Below the pieces are notes generated by a model, which did not search any database, had not been told where the DNA came from, and saw only the letters and a list, made by a program, of their open reading frames with translations. The translations under genes and the position numbers were made by a program. Below, one piece after another: positions 7,136 through 16,321 of a stretch of 64,000 bases of DNA (positions within the stretch are counted from its first letter, which is position 1; every line of letters starts with the position of its first letter). Source of the DNA: Schaedlerella arabinosiphila (GTDB lineage: Bacteria; Bacillota; Clostridia; Lachnospirales; Lachnospiraceae). The stretch lies in assembly GCF_003885045.1 (NCBI RefSeq), contig NZ_RHJS01000002.1:2108001-2172000 (forward strand), in the 5' to 3' direction.

Positions 7136-10100
7136 ATGAATTTGAATGACTTATACAGCTTGGGGATCGATATCGGTTCCACCACCGTCAAGATCGCGGT
7201 ACTCAACAGCAGCCGGGAAATCCTGTTTTCCGATTACGAACGGCATTTTGCCAATATCCAGGAGACCCTGTCCGACCTGCTTGGGCGGGCCCTGTACGCC
7301 TTAGGCTCCATCCGGGTGTCCCCGGTCATCACCGGAAGCGGCGGACTGACCCTCGCCACCCATCTTGGGGTACCCTTTGTGCAGGAGGTCATCGCCGTTT
7401 CTTCCGCGCTGCAGGACTATGCGCCCCAGACCGACGTAGCCATCGAACTGGGCGGGGAGGATGCGAAGATCATCTATTTTGAGGGCGGCAACGTGGAACA
7501 GCGCATGAACGGCGTCTGCGCCGGGGGTACGGGTTCCTTCATCGACCAGATGGCGTCCCTCCTGCAGACCGATGCGTCCGGCCTCAATGCCTATGCGAAA
7601 AATTACAAAGCCCTCTACTCCATCGCGGCCCGCTGCGGCGTATTTGCCAAATCGGACATTCAGCCGCTGATCAACGAGGGCGCCTCCAAGGAAGACCTGG
7701 CGGCCTCCATCTTCCAGGCCGTAGTCAACCAGACCATCAGCGGCCTGGCCTGCGGCAAGCCGATCCGGGGGCATGTGGCCTTTTTAGGAGGCCCGCTGCA
7801 CTTTTTATCGGAACTGCGGGAGGCTTTTGTGCGCACCTTGAAGCTGGACGACGAGCATACCATCGTCCCCTACCAGTCCCACCTGTTTGCCGCCATCGGC
7901 TCCGCCCTTAACGCAAAGCCCGAATCTGCAAAGGTTCCCTTGCGTGAGCTGCAGGAACGGCTGGCAGGCAAGATCCAGATGGAATTTGAAGTGGACCGGA
8001 TGGAACCGCTGTTTGCATCCACCAAAGAATACGAGGCGTTTATCAGCCGCCACAACCGGCACCAGGTTCCCATCAAGGACCTTTCCTCTTATAAAGGAAA
8101 CGCCTTTTTGGGTATCGACGCCGGCTCCACCACTACAAAAGCCGCGCTGGTGGGCGAGGACGGGACCCTTTTGTATTCCTTTTATCACAACAATGAGGGA
8201 GATCCCTTAGGCACCACCATCCGGGCCGTCAAGGACATCTACAGCCAGCTTCCAGAAGATGTCCGGATCGTCCACTCCTGCTCCACCGGCTACGGGGAGG
8301 CGCTGATCAAAGCCGCCCTTCTGCTGGACGAAGGGGAGGTGGAGACCGTTTCCCATTACTACGCGGCGTCCTATTTTGAGCCGGACGTGGACTGCATCTT
8401 AGACATCGGCGGCCAGGACATGAAGTGCATCAAGATCAAGAACCAGACCGTGGACAGCGTGCAGCTCAACGAAGCCTGCTCCTCGGGCTGCGGCTCCTTT
8501 ATTGAGACTTTCGCAAAATCCCTCAATTATACGGTGGAGGATTTTGCCCATGAGGCCCTGTATGCCCGCAACCCCATTGACCTGGGAACCCGCTGTACCG
8601 TATTTATGAATTCCAAAGTCAAGCAGGCCCAGAAGGAAGGGGCCGAGGTTGCGGATATCTCCGCCGGGCTTGCCTATTCCGTCATCAAAAACGCCCTGTT
8701 CAAAGTCATTAAGGTGTCCGACGCGTCCGAACTGGGATCCCATATCGTGGTCCAGGGAGGAACCTTTTACAACAACGCGGTCCTTCGAAGCTTCGAGAAG
8801 ATCGCGGACTGCGAAGCCATCCGCCCGGATATCGCCGGCATCATGGGCGCTTTCGGAGCCGCTCTGATCGCCAGGGAGCGTTATACGGAATGCGAAGGCA
8901 CCACCATGCTCTCCATCGAGGAGATCCAGGCGCTGGAGTACTCCACCACCATGACCAAGTGCAGGGGCTGCACCAACAACTGCCGCCTCACGGTCAGCCA
9001 TTTCAGCGGAGGAAGACGGTTTATCACCGGAAACCGCTGCGAGCGCGGGCTTGGCAAGGAAAAGCCGGTGAACCAGATGCCCAATCTCTTTGACTACAAG
9101 ATGAAGCGCTATTTCGGATATACCCCGCTGGAAAAAGAGGAAGCCGTACACGGCGCCATCGGGATTCCGCGGGTGCTCAACATATATGAAAACTATCCCT
9201 TCTGGTTTACGTTTTTTACAAAACTGAAGTTCCGGGTGGTGCTCTCCCCGGCTTCCACCAGAAAGATTTATGAGCTTGGGATCGAGTCCATCCCCAGCGA
9301 ATCCGAATGTTATCCGGCAAAGCTGGCCCACGGGCATATCCAGTGGCTGATCAACGAAGGCGTAAGGCATATCTTCTATCCTTCCGTTCCCTTTGAGCGA
9401 AACGAATTTGAGGACGCCAACAACCACTACAACTGCCCCATCGTCACCTCCTACCCGGAGAACATCAAGAACAATATGGACCCCATCGTAAAGGGAGAGG
9501 TGGATTTTATCCATCCGTTTCTGAGCCTGAAAGACGAGGAGACCATCTCCTACCGTCTGGTGGAAGAGCTGGCAAAGAAGTTCTCCCTCTCCGAGGAGGA
9601 GATCCGCGCTGCCGTGCATGACGCATGGACAGAGCTCTCGGCGTGCCGGGAGGATATGCGCAAAAAAGGGGAAGAGACGGTTCAATTCCTCAAAGACACC
9701 GGCAATCGGGGCATCGTGCTTGCCGGCCGGCCCTACCACATCGACCCGGAGGTCAACCACGGGCTGCCGGAGCTGATTACCTCCTACAACATTGCGGTGC
9801 TGACCGAGGATTCCGTGTCCCACCTGCATGCGGTGGAGCGTCCCTTAAATGTGATGGACCAGTGGATGTACCATTCCCGACTGTATGCGGCGGCAAATTA
9901 TGTAAAGACAACGGACAATCTGGATCTGATCCAGTTAAATTCCTTCGGATGCGGGCTGGATGCGGTCACCACGGATCAGGTGGCGGAGATCCTCACCAAC
10001 TCCGACAAGATTTACACCTCGCTGAAAATCGATGAGGTCAACAACTTAGGAGCCGCCAGAATCCGCGTCCGCTCCCTGTTAGCCGCGATCCGCGTCAGGG

Positions 10101-11473
10101 AACAGCGCAATACAAAGCGGAACATCTGTCCGGCTTCCATTGAGAAGGTGCCCTTCACCAAGGAGATGCGCAGGACTTATACGATCCTCTGCCCCCAGAT
10201 GTCGCCCATGCATTTTGAACTGCTGGAGCCGGCGTTCCGGGCGTCCGGATACAACATCGCGGTGCTGCCCAACGACAACAAGCAGGCTGTGGATGTGGGA
10301 TTAAAGTATGTTAACAACGATGCCTGCTACCCCTCCCTGATGGTGGTGGGACAGATCATGGAGGCCATCCTGTCCGGCAGGTATGACACCGACCACCTGG
10401 CCGTGATCATTACCCAGACCGGAGGCGGCTGCCGTGCGTCGAATTATATCGGATTTATCCGCAGGGCGCTGAAAAAAGCCGGATACTCGCATATTCCGGT
10501 GATTTCCCTGAACCTGAGCGGGCTGGAGGAGAATCCCGGCTTCAAGCTGACGCCTGTCCTGGTACTGCGCGGAATCTATGCGCTGGTATTGGGGGACATC
10601 TTCATGAAATGCGTCTACCGGATGCGCCCCTATGAGACGGTACCCGGAAGCACCAATGCCATGCACCGGAAATGGGCGGACACGGCCAAACAGTATCTGG
10701 CCCAGGCTTACCCTTCCCGGAGCGGCTTCAAGAAGCTCTGCCGGGATATCATCCGGGATTTTGACAGCCTGGAGGTTTTGGATACTCAGAAGCCCCGTGT
10801 AGGCGTGGTGGGCGAGATCCTGGTGAAATTCCTTCCCGCCGCGAACAACTACCTGGTGGAGCTTTTGGAAAGCGAAGGGGCCGAAGCCGTTGTCCCGGAT
10901 CTGCTGGATTTCCTGATGTACTGCTTCTACAACCAGAATTTCAAAGTATCCCATCTGGGAATGGAGAAGTCCAAAGCGAAAATCGGAAATCTCGGAATCA
11001 AGGCGCTGGAGTGGTTCCGCGCCCCTGCCACAAAGGCATTTGAGGAGAGCGTTCACTTCGCGCCTCCCACTCCCATCGAAAAGCTGGCCGAGATGGCTTC
11101 GGGGATCGTCTCCCTGGGCAACCAGACCGGGGAAGGATGGTTTTTGACCGGGGAAATGCTGGAACTGATACATAGCGGTACGGAAAATATCGTGTGCACC
11201 CAGCCCTTTGCCTGCCTGCCCAACCACGTGGTGGGAAAAGGGGTCATCAAGGAGCTTCGCAGGCTCTATCCCCAGTCCAATGTGGTGGCCATCGATTTTG
11301 ACCCGGGCGCAAGCGAAGTAAACCAGCTCAACCGGATCAAGCTGATGCTGTCCACGGCAAACAAAAACCTGGAGATCGACTCCGGCAGCCGCAGTGAGGA
11401 AGGCGGACCCGCAAAAGACGCGGACCTCTCTTCTTTTCCGCTGAAGAAAAATTATAATTACGGAAGGCTGTAG
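7136..11473 (+). CDS. Large acyl-CoA dehydratase activase-like protein (BadF/BcrA ATPase x2 + DUF2229)
   Basis: The 1445-residue protein contains two consecutive ASKHA-type ATPase domains. The first starts [10 protein letters not shown] (10-19) with VCAGGTGSF (Cys128) and RCGVFAKSD (Cys167). The second starts [10 protein letters not shown] (326-335) with [11 protein letters not shown] (Cys448, Cys452) and RCTVF (Cys487). These match the activator of 2-hydroxyglutaryl-CoA dehydratase and benzoyl-CoA reductase, a homodimer holding one [4Fe-4S] cluster between subunits; here both halves are in one chain. A Cys cluster follows, CRGCTNNC (609-616) plus Cys635, and then a long DUF2229/dehydratase-like region (about 660-1400). 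Length and architecture fit a widespread clostridial family of unknown substrate. No hgdB/hgdC-type dehydratase genes adjoin it. Start is the ATG at 7136, preceded by AGAGGATG. Role as an ATP-driven electron donor is inferred from family. Confidence 0.88.
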   Translation: MNLNDLYSLGIDIGSTTVKIAVLNSSREILFSDYERHFANIQETLSDLLGRALYALGSIRVSPVITGSGGLTLATHLGVPFVQEVIAVSSALQDYAPQTDVAIELGGEDAKIIYFEGGNVEQRMNGVCAGGTGSFIDQMASLLQTDASGLNAYAKNYKALYSIAARCGVFAKSDIQPLINEGASKEDLAASIFQAVVNQTISGLACGKPIRGHVAFLGGPLHFLSELREAFVRTLKLDDEHTIVPYQSHLFAAIGSALNAKPESAKVPLRELQERLAGKIQMEFEVDRMEPLFASTKEYEAFISRHNRHQVPIKDLSSYKGNAFLGIDAGSTTTKAALVGEDGTLLYSFYHNNEGDPLGTTIRAVKDIYSQLPEDVRIVHSCSTGYGEALIKAALLLDEGEVETVSHYYAASYFEPDVDCILDIGGQDMKCIKIKNQTVDSVQLNEACSSGCGSFIETFAKSLNYTVEDFAHEALYARNPIDLGTRCTVFMNSKVKQAQKEGAEVADISAGLAYSVIKNALFKVIKVSDASELGSHIVVQGGTFYNNAVLRSFEKIADCEAIRPDIAGIMGAFGAALIARERYTECEGTTMLSIEEIQALEYSTTMTKCRGCTNNCRLTVSHFSGGRRFITGNRCERGLGKEKPVNQMPNLFDYKMKRYFGYTPLEKEEAVHGAIGIPRVLNIYENYPFWFTFFTKLKFRVVLSPASTRKIYELGIESIPSESECYPAKLAHGHIQWLINEGVRHIFYPSVPFERNEFEDANNHYNCPIVTSYPENIKNNMDPIVKGEVDFIHPFLSLKDEETISYRLVEELAKKFSLSEEEIRAAVHDAWTELSACREDMRKKGEETVQFLKDTGNRGIVLAGRPYHIDPEVNHGLPELITSYNIAVLTEDSVSHLHAVERPLNVMDQWMYHSRLYAAANYVKTTDNLDLIQLNSFGCGLDAVTTDQVAEILTNSDKIYTSLKIDEVNNLGAARIRVRSLLAAIRVREQRNTKRNICPASIEKVPFTKEMRRTYTILCPQMSPMHFELLEPAFRASGYNIAVLPNDNKQAVDVGLKYVNNDACYPSLMVVGQIMEAILSGRYDTDHLAVIITQTGGGCRASNYIGFIRRALKKAGYSHIPVISLNLSGLEENPGFKLTPVLVLRGIYALVLGDIFMKCVYRMRPYETVPGSTNAMHRKWADTAKQYLAQAYPSRSGFKKLCRDIIRDFDSLEVLDTQKPRVGVVGEILVKFLPAANNYLVELLESEGAEAVVPDLLDFLMYCFYNQNFKVSHLGMEKSKAKIGNLGIKALEWFRAPATKAFEESVHFAPPTPIEKLAEMASGIVSLGNQTGEGWFLTGEMLELIHSGTENIVCTQPFACLPNHVVGKGVIKELRRLYPQSNVVAIDFDPGASEVNQLNRIKLMLSTANKNLEIDSGSRSEEGGPAKDADLSSFPLKKNYNYGRL

Positions 11474-11507
11474 GATATAAGAAAAGAGTTTAGCCGAAAG
11501 AGAAAAA

Positions 11508-11559
11508 CTGCCGGGAAATCACACTTGCATCCATGTGTTGATTTTCCGGCAGCTTTTTA
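11508..11559. terminator. Shared terminator between activase and greA
   Basis: Arms starting CTGCCGG (11508) and ending CCGGCAG (near 11552) form a long, slightly imperfect hairpin followed on plus by TTTTT. The greA stop codon sits inside that T run, so the hairpin serves the plus gene and may cap the greA message too. Confidence 0.8.
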
Positions 11560-12072
11560 ATAGCTTCGTATATGGTCCGACTCTTCCTCCTGGGTATTTT
11601 CAATCTTTTTGATCACGGCATAGTATCCATAATCGTCATTGACCCTGATGTATACCCTGTCATTCACCTTATGCCCGATGATGGCTTTTCCCAGCGGGGA
11701 TTCGATGCTGATCAGCCCATTCAGGGAACTGCCCCGGATGGAGGTCACCAGCCGGTAGACTTCCGTCTCGTCATCCTCCTCGATATAGAGCTCTACCGTA
11801 TTGTTGATTCCCACCTCGTCCTCCCTGGAGCTGTCATCCACGATCACCGCGTTTTTCAGCATCCGCTCCAGATAGCGGATTCTGCTCTCGTTCTGGTTCT
11901 TGTCCTTTTTGGCCGCGTGGTACTCAAAATTCTCGCTCAGATCGCCGTGCGCCCGCGCTTCCTTCACCGCTTCAATGGCGGTCTTTCTGACCACGAGCTT
12001 CCGGTGCTCTATCTCCTCTTCAATCTTCTTTACATCGCTTTTTGTCAGTCTGTCCTTCACATTCTTCTCCAT
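11557..12072 (-). CDS. greA: Transcript cleavage factor GreA
   Basis: Binds the secondary channel of RNA polymerase and stimulates cleavage of backtracked RNA. The 171-residue product has the N-terminal coiled coil (residues 1-80) with GDLSENFEYHAAK (43-55), which carries the acidic tip residues and the family signature. The C-terminal FKBP-like domain (about 90-160) includes SPLGKAIIGHKVND. The first half of the coiled coil and a short acidic tail differ somewhat from classical GreA, so it may be one of two Gre paralogues in the genome. Start is the ATG at 12072; the ribosome site is weak. It converges with the activase gene and has its own promoter. Confidence 0.92.
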   Translation of the reverse strand: MEKNVKDRLTKSDVKKIEEEIEHRKLVVRKTAIEAVKEARAHGDLSENFEYHAAKKDKNQNESRIRYLERMLKNAVIVDDSSREDEVGINNTVELYIEEDDETEVYRLVTSIRGSSLNGLISIESPLGKAIIGHKVNDRVYIRVNDDYGYYAVIKKIENTQEEESDHIRSY

Positions 12073-12110
12073 TCTGCTGAATCACTGATTGTTTCCTGCA
12101 CTTCTTTCTA

Positions 12111-12140
12111 AGTATAACCCATAAAAACCGTTCCGGGCAA
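12111..12140 (-). promoter_or_regulatory. Probable greA promoter
   Basis: On minus, TTGCCC (12140-12135), 18-bp spacer, TATACT (12116-12111), about 40 bases upstream of the greA ATG. Confidence 0.55.
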
Positions 12141-12218
12141 GTTTTTCAGGAAAAAAAGTGCGCCGTATAAAAATCGGGAATCCCGGGCATCTTTTATTTT
12201 AGAGTTCCCGCTGTGATT

Positions 12219-12365
12219 GTTACAGTTCACGGCCCAACCGGCCGCGAACTGTAACGCATCCAGCCCATTGAAAGGTCGCCTGACGGCGAGGGGCTGGATG
12301 CCCGCCCCATCACTGAATTGGCCGGATGCCGTGCAGCAGGTGCACGACACCGTATGAACAGTAAC
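12219..12365. repeat. Structured intergenic repeat, copy A
   Basis: Nested inverted repeats fill this part of the 468-bp gap between greA and the Hsp20 gene. GTTACAGTTC (12219-12228) pairs with GAACTGTAAC (12246-12255), CATCCAGCCC (12257-12266) with GGGCTGGATG (12291-12300), and GTGCA/TGCAC near 12331-12345. On minus, 12365-12292 matches 56968-57042 over about 75 bp with only a few differences, and its middle matches 19456-19588. It is not coding: the open frame through it is interrupted in the other copies. Confidence 0.8.
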
Positions 12366-12443
12366 CTGTGATTCGCATTGCCTTACAGTTTATACCCTGT
12401 CAGACCCTGAATCGCACCGGGTTCACATTTTATTCACATATTA

Positions 12444-12470
12444 TTAGCACTCACCTATTGACAGTGCTAA
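12444..12470 (+). promoter_or_regulatory. CIRCE element (HrcA operator)
   Basis: TTAGCACTC (12444-12452), nine-base spacer, CAGTGCTAA (12462-12470). This is the CIRCE consensus with one mismatch, C in place of G at the first base of the right arm. It indicates HrcA heat-shock repression of the downstream Hsp20 gene. Confidence 0.92.
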
Positions 12471-12486
12471 TAATATGTGCTATAGT
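12458..12486 (+). promoter_or_regulatory. Hsp20 promoter overlapping CIRCE
   Basis: TTGACA (12458-12463), exactly 17 bp, TATAGT (12481-12486). The -35 box lies across the spacer and right arm of CIRCE, and the single CIRCE mismatch is the C that completes TTGACA. Confidence 0.88.
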
Positions 12487-12540
12487 TCTTATAGAACAAA
12501 GATAACAATCATTTTCAAATTACACATGGAGGGATGACAT

Positions 12541-12960
12541 ATGTTACTGCCAAGCAGAAATTTTATCGACAACTTTTTCAACGATCCGTTTTTTGAGAGA
12601 CCTTTCGAACATGCCGCGTCACAGATCATGAAGGCAGACATTCATGAGAATGACAACAGCTACCTGGTAGAGATGGAGCTTCCGGGATATAAGAAGGAAG
12701 ATATCAAGGCGGATCTCAAAGACGGCTATCTCACCGTCACCGCTTCGAAAAACGAGACCAAGGAAGAACATGATTCCAGAGGAAAGTGCATCCGCAAGGA
12801 GCGTTATACCGGCTCCTGCAACCGCAGCTTCTATGTCGGCAAGGAGCTGACACAGGAGGACATCAAGGCCGCATTCTCCGACGGAGTCCTTCACTTAAGC
12901 ATTCCAAAGGAAGTTCCGAAAGCCATCGAAGAACAGCCAAGATATATCGCAATCGAGTAA
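12541..12960 (+). CDS. hsp20: Hsp20/alpha-crystallin small heat-shock protein
   Basis: An ATP-independent holdase of 139 residues that binds unfolding proteins in large oligomers. The alpha-crystallin domain spans about residues 28-125, with VEMELPGYKKEDIKADLKDG near its start and the A-x-x-x-GVL motif (AAFSDGVLHLSIPK) near its end. The N-terminal arm contains FFNDPFFERPF, typical of the family. A strong GGAGGG precedes the ATG. It is a monocistronic gene between a CIRCE-controlled promoter and a perfect 19-bp terminator, so it should be heat-induced through HrcA release. Confidence 0.95.
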   Translation: MLLPSRNFIDNFFNDPFFERPFEHAASQIMKADIHENDNSYLVEMELPGYKKEDIKADLKDGYLTVTASKNETKEEHDSRGKCIRKERYTGSCNRSFYVGKELTQEDIKAAFSDGVLHLSIPKEVPKAIEEQPRYIAIE

Positions 12961-12963
12961 TAC

Positions 12964-13017
12964 AAAAAGTGACTGCCGGGAAACAGGTTGTGTATAGATT
13001 CCCGGCAGTCACTTTTT
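12964..13017 (+). terminator. Terminator after Hsp20 gene
   Basis: Perfect 19-bp inverted repeat (12964-12982 with 12999-13017) whose outer ends are AAAAA and TTTTT. Its symmetry lets it end transcripts from either side. Confidence 0.92.
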
Positions 13018-13106
13018 GAATGCAATGTATGAAAAAAACGGAAGGGAGCGCTGTGTCTCCATTCCGTTTTTTTGTACATTTCTGACCATACTTTCTTTCG
13101 TATGTA

Positions 13107-13742
13107 TTATTTCTCCACACCTGCGTTCTTATAATATTCTTCGAACATTCCATTGATCGCGCTGTGCGTATCATCGCAGATACCCGGAAGAGCCTTGCCC
13201 CAGGAAGCTGTTGCCTGCTCAAAGCCTTTTTCTACCGCATCCTGCATCTTTTTCATCTTAGCGGGATCGTCTCCTGCAAGCGCCTTCGCCATATCGAAAA
13301 TTCTCTGGGAGGTCTGCTTTACTCCCCAGTAACCATCCTCGGAAATCGCCTGCTGAGCCTCTGCCTTTGTCTGTGCATCTACGGTAAAGTTGCCGCTTGC
13401 GATCTGACGCCAGAATGCGTCGCTGCCTGCTGTAAGGCCGGTGATCCCCTGCTTGTTGAATGTCTGCATCATCATATTGGTGAAGCGTGACATCTGGTTG
13501 TCCAGATCTGACTTTAAGCTTTCTACCAGAGCTGCCCTTTCGGAATCGCTCATCTTGCTTGTAACCTTTGTATCAGCGCTGAACTCTGCACGGTCTGTAT
13601 TCGGAGCTGCCGCACCTACTGCCGAAGCATCTGCTGATCCATCCTTCTTCTCTGCAGCAACCTTGGAAGCTGCAGCTACATTATTGGCATTCACATACGC
13701 GTAATTATTCTGGATATTCTGATAATTCTCACCGATTTTCAC
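13107..13742 (-). CDS. Conserved-looking protein of unknown function, 211 aa
   Basis: Starts at a GTG at 13742 that has GGAGG twelve bases upstream. There is no signal peptide. Residues about 25-65 are Ala/Ser/Thr-rich and look disordered. Residues 70-205 are largely helical and include AFWRQIASGNF, a GYWGVKQTSQRIFDMAKAL segment, and a C-terminal ICDDTHSAINGMFEEYY. The pattern of a flexible N-terminus and helical C-terminal domain resembles small proteins found beside flagellar or secretion genes in other bacteria, but no such genes are here. I do not recognise the family with confidence. It is monocistronic, transcribed away from the helicase gene downstream of it by about 100 bp upstream spacing. 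Confidence 0.7.
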   Translation of the reverse strand: MKIGENYQNIQNNYAYVNANNVAAASKVAAEKKDGSADASAVGAAAPNTDRAEFSADTKVTSKMSDSERAALVESLKSDLDNQMSRFTNMMMQTFNKQGITGLTAGSDAFWRQIASGNFTVDAQTKAEAQQAISEDGYWGVKQTSQRIFDMAKALAGDDPAKMKKMQDAVEKGFEQATASWGKALPGICDDTHSAINGMFEEYYKNAGVEK

Positions 13743-13842
13743 TTTATTTCCTCCTTTTCTTTTATTAGGAAAACCAATTATTATCCTCTGTTAGATATAT
13801 CGGCGCAACCCCTGAAAAGTTAAGAAAAATCTGGTATTTCGG

Positions 13843-16269
13843 CTAAATCCTTCCGTTTCCCCAGAAATATTTTAGTTTCTCCTCCAGGTTTCCCAGCCTG
13901 CAGGTCTGTATCCTGCTCCATTCTCTCGGAAATGTGCCCTGGTACTGGGCTCCCAAAAACCGCTCATCCAGCAGAAGGATCACCCCCCGGTCCTCCTCCG
14001 TGCGGATCACCCGCCCGGCAGACTGCAGGACTTTATTCATACCGGGATACAGGTAAGCATAATCAAAGCCGGACAGCTTCCTGCTGTCAAAGCAGGCACG
14101 CAGGATCTCCCGGTCGTTGCAGACCTGGGGCAGCCCCGTCCCTACGATCACGGCTCCGATCAGGCGGTCTTTGGTCAGGTCGATCCCCTCCGAAAAAATC
14201 CCGCCCATCACGCAGAAACCGGCCAGGGAGTTGTCCCGTTCCTCCTCAAAGGTCTCCAGGAAGATCTCCCTCGCCTCCTCCCCCATGTACTGGGACTGCA
14301 GGACACATTCGATGTCGTCCTCCTCCGCCGCTTCGCCCCGGAATGCTTCATACACATCCTCCATGAAACGGTAGGACGGGAAAAAAATCATGTAATTGCC
14401 CCTTTTCGCCCGGATCGTCTCCAGAATATACCGGGCGATCCTGCAGTACATCTCCTTTCCCCGCAGGGTGTATCTGGTGCTCACGTCGGTTCCTAAAAGG
14501 AGCAGCCTGTTTTTTTCAGGAAACGTGGATTCTGCATAGACCGCGTAATCGTCCGTTTCCACGCTCAGCAGCTTTTTATAATAATGAATGGGAAGCAGTG
14601 TGGCGGAAAAAAATACCGTGCTGTTCCCCTGTTCCAGATACTTCTGAAGGTTCGCCGCAGGGTTCACGCACAAGAGCTTTAGCTTGAAGTGCCCCTGCCG
14701 TTCCAGTTCCGCATAAACCGTGTAATTTTCATCCAGTATCTCATAGATATTGAGAAAATCACGGACCTGGAAATAGAAATCCAGCACTTCCTCCCGCTTC
14801 CCCTGATCCTGGCATTCCTCCAGATAACGCTCCAGTTCGGCGAAAACGTTCATCAATTTTAAAGAGACATGGGACACACTGTCCACAACCTGACAGCCGC
14901 CTTCCCCTTTTGCGAATCCGGGATTCTCCTGCAATCCGGCGGCTTCCTTCATCAGAATGGTATAATTTTCACATTCCCGCTTCATCTCCAGAAGCTGCCT
15001 GTTGCACTCTTCCAGACGTTTTGCCAGCACGGGGGCCTCTGTTTTCACAAGCCGCTTGATCCTTAAGACCTCCTCTTTATAGATCTCGGCGCTGTACATC
15101 TCCCGCCCCCGCTCCACCAGATTGTGGGCCTCGTCGATCAAAAAGAGATAACCGCCCTTGTTTCCTTCCGAGAAAAACCGTTTCAGATGGGCATTGGGGT
15201 CAAATACATAATTATAGTCACAGATCACCGCATCTACCCAGAGAGACACATCCAATGCCATCTCAAAGGGACAGACCTGATACTCCTTTGCCTGGGCTTC
15301 CAGCACGCCGCGGGTCAGCTCGCAGCCCTTATTGATCAGGTCGAACACCGCGTCGTTGACCCGGTCATAGTGCCCCTTTGCGTAAGGGCATGCGTCCGGG
15401 TTGCACTCCGTTTCCTCGCAAAAACAGATTTTTTCCTTGGCGGTGAGCGTGATCACCTTAAACTGCAGTCCCCGGCTGCGCAGCGTCTGAAATGCCTGCT
15501 CCGCCACGGTTCGGGTGATGGTTTTCGCCGTCAGATAGAAGATCTTCTCCCCCAGCTCCTCCCCCATGGCCCGCACAGCAGGAAACAGGACCGCCATCGT
15601 CTTTCCCACCCCGGTGGGCGCCTGGATGAACAGCTTTTTCTGACGCAGGATCGTGCGGTAAACGGAAGCCGCCAAATCCCTCTGCCCCGCACGGTAGGGA
15701 AAGGGAAATTCCGTCCTGCGGATGGACGCATTTCGTTCTTTTTTCCAGGCGATCTGAAATCCGGCCCATTTTTCATAGGCATGAACCAGATCCCCAAACC
15801 ATCCTTCCAGCTCTTTCAGCCCGTATTGCTGCCGAAACCGTTTGATTTCTTCGGTCTCCAGGTTGCAGTAGGTCATCTGCACGCCGACCGCGTCCAGTCC
15901 GTTCTGGGAGGCGTATATGTATGCGTAGCACTTCGCCTGGGCCAGATGGACTCCCACCGGCTCCCGCACCAGCTCCAGATCCCGCATGACGCCTTTGATC
16001 TCGTCAATGACCGTCTGCCCCTCTTCCGTCAGTATCCCGTCCGCACGCCCCTCCACCTGCAGAATAAAGCCCTCGCAGGGGCATTGTATTTTCAGCAGAA
16101 CCTCCGCACGATAAGCAGAACCCATCCGCCTCTGGATCTTGCGGTGAATCCTGCTCCCCTGCTGCATGGCGTCGCGTTCCATGCTGCCGGCCATACGGTT
16201 GTCAATGTCCCCCTCCCGCAGAATAAATTCCACCAGGTTCCGGACTGAAATTTTCACTGTCTGTTCCAT
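13843..16269 (-). CDS. PD-(D/E)XK nuclease fused to DinG/Rad3-type DNA helicase
   Basis: An 808-residue protein with an N-terminal nuclease-like region: Asp77 in EGRADG, then Glu90-x-Lys92 in VIDEIKG and QAKCYAYIYA (111-120), the order expected of a PD-(D/E)XK fold. A superfamily 2 helicase of the XPD/Rad3/DinG class follows, with Walker A APTGVGKT (217-224) and DEAH (379-382). Cysteines 282, 284, 289, 294 and 333 lie between them, where this class binds a [4Fe-4S] cluster. The C-terminal helicase part includes SEGIDLTKDRLIGAVIVGTG and QSAGRVIRTEEDRG. Expected role is unwinding and trimming of DNA or D-/R-loop structures during repair. Start is the ATG at 16269. It lies 52 bp after the sensor kinase gene on the same strand and might share its transcript. 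Confidence 0.88.
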   Translation of the reverse strand: MEQTVKISVRNLVEFILREGDIDNRMAGSMERDAMQQGSRIHRKIQRRMGSAYRAEVLLKIQCPCEGFILQVEGRADGILTEEGQTVIDEIKGVMRDLELVREPVGVHLAQAKCYAYIYASQNGLDAVGVQMTYCNLETEEIKRFRQQYGLKELEGWFGDLVHAYEKWAGFQIAWKKERNASIRRTEFPFPYRAGQRDLAASVYRTILRQKKLFIQAPTGVGKTMAVLFPAVRAMGEELGEKIFYLTAKTITRTVAEQAFQTLRSRGLQFKVITLTAKEKICFCEETECNPDACPYAKGHYDRVNDAVFDLINKGCELTRGVLEAQAKEYQVCPFEMALDVSLWVDAVICDYNYVFDPNAHLKRFFSEGNKGGYLFLIDEAHNLVERGREMYSAEIYKEEVLRIKRLVKTEAPVLAKRLEECNRQLLEMKRECENYTILMKEAAGLQENPGFAKGEGGCQVVDSVSHVSLKLMNVFAELERYLEECQDQGKREEVLDFYFQVRDFLNIYEILDENYTVYAELERQGHFKLKLLCVNPAANLQKYLEQGNSTVFFSATLLPIHYYKKLLSVETDDYAVYAESTFPEKNRLLLLGTDVSTRYTLRGKEMYCRIARYILETIRAKRGNYMIFFPSYRFMEDVYEAFRGEAAEEDDIECVLQSQYMGEEAREIFLETFEEERDNSLAGFCVMGGIFSEGIDLTKDRLIGAVIVGTGLPQVCNDREILRACFDSRKLSGFDYAYLYPGMNKVLQSAGRVIRTEEDRGVILLLDERFLGAQYQGTFPREWSRIQTCRLGNLEEKLKYFWGNGRI

Positions 16270-16321
16270 GTTTTTTTCCCGCGTTTTCGTCTCTTAAGAT
16301 TCCTTCTTCCTTCTTTCTGCA

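Noticed and set aside
8399-9829. A 476-codon minus-strand open frame inside the activase gene
   Set aside because: The opposite strand codes for clear ASKHA motifs over the same stretch; composition is that of a shadow frame.
12108-12350. An 80-codon frame beginning MSCTCCTASGQFSDGAG
   Set aside because: It translates the structured repeat; the second copy at 56968-57042 breaks off after the same peptide, so the similarity is of DNA, not protein.
15124-16248. A 374-codon plus-strand open frame opposite the helicase gene
   Set aside because: The minus frame carries Walker A, Fe-S cysteines and the nuclease motifs; the plus frame has no ribosome site or family features.
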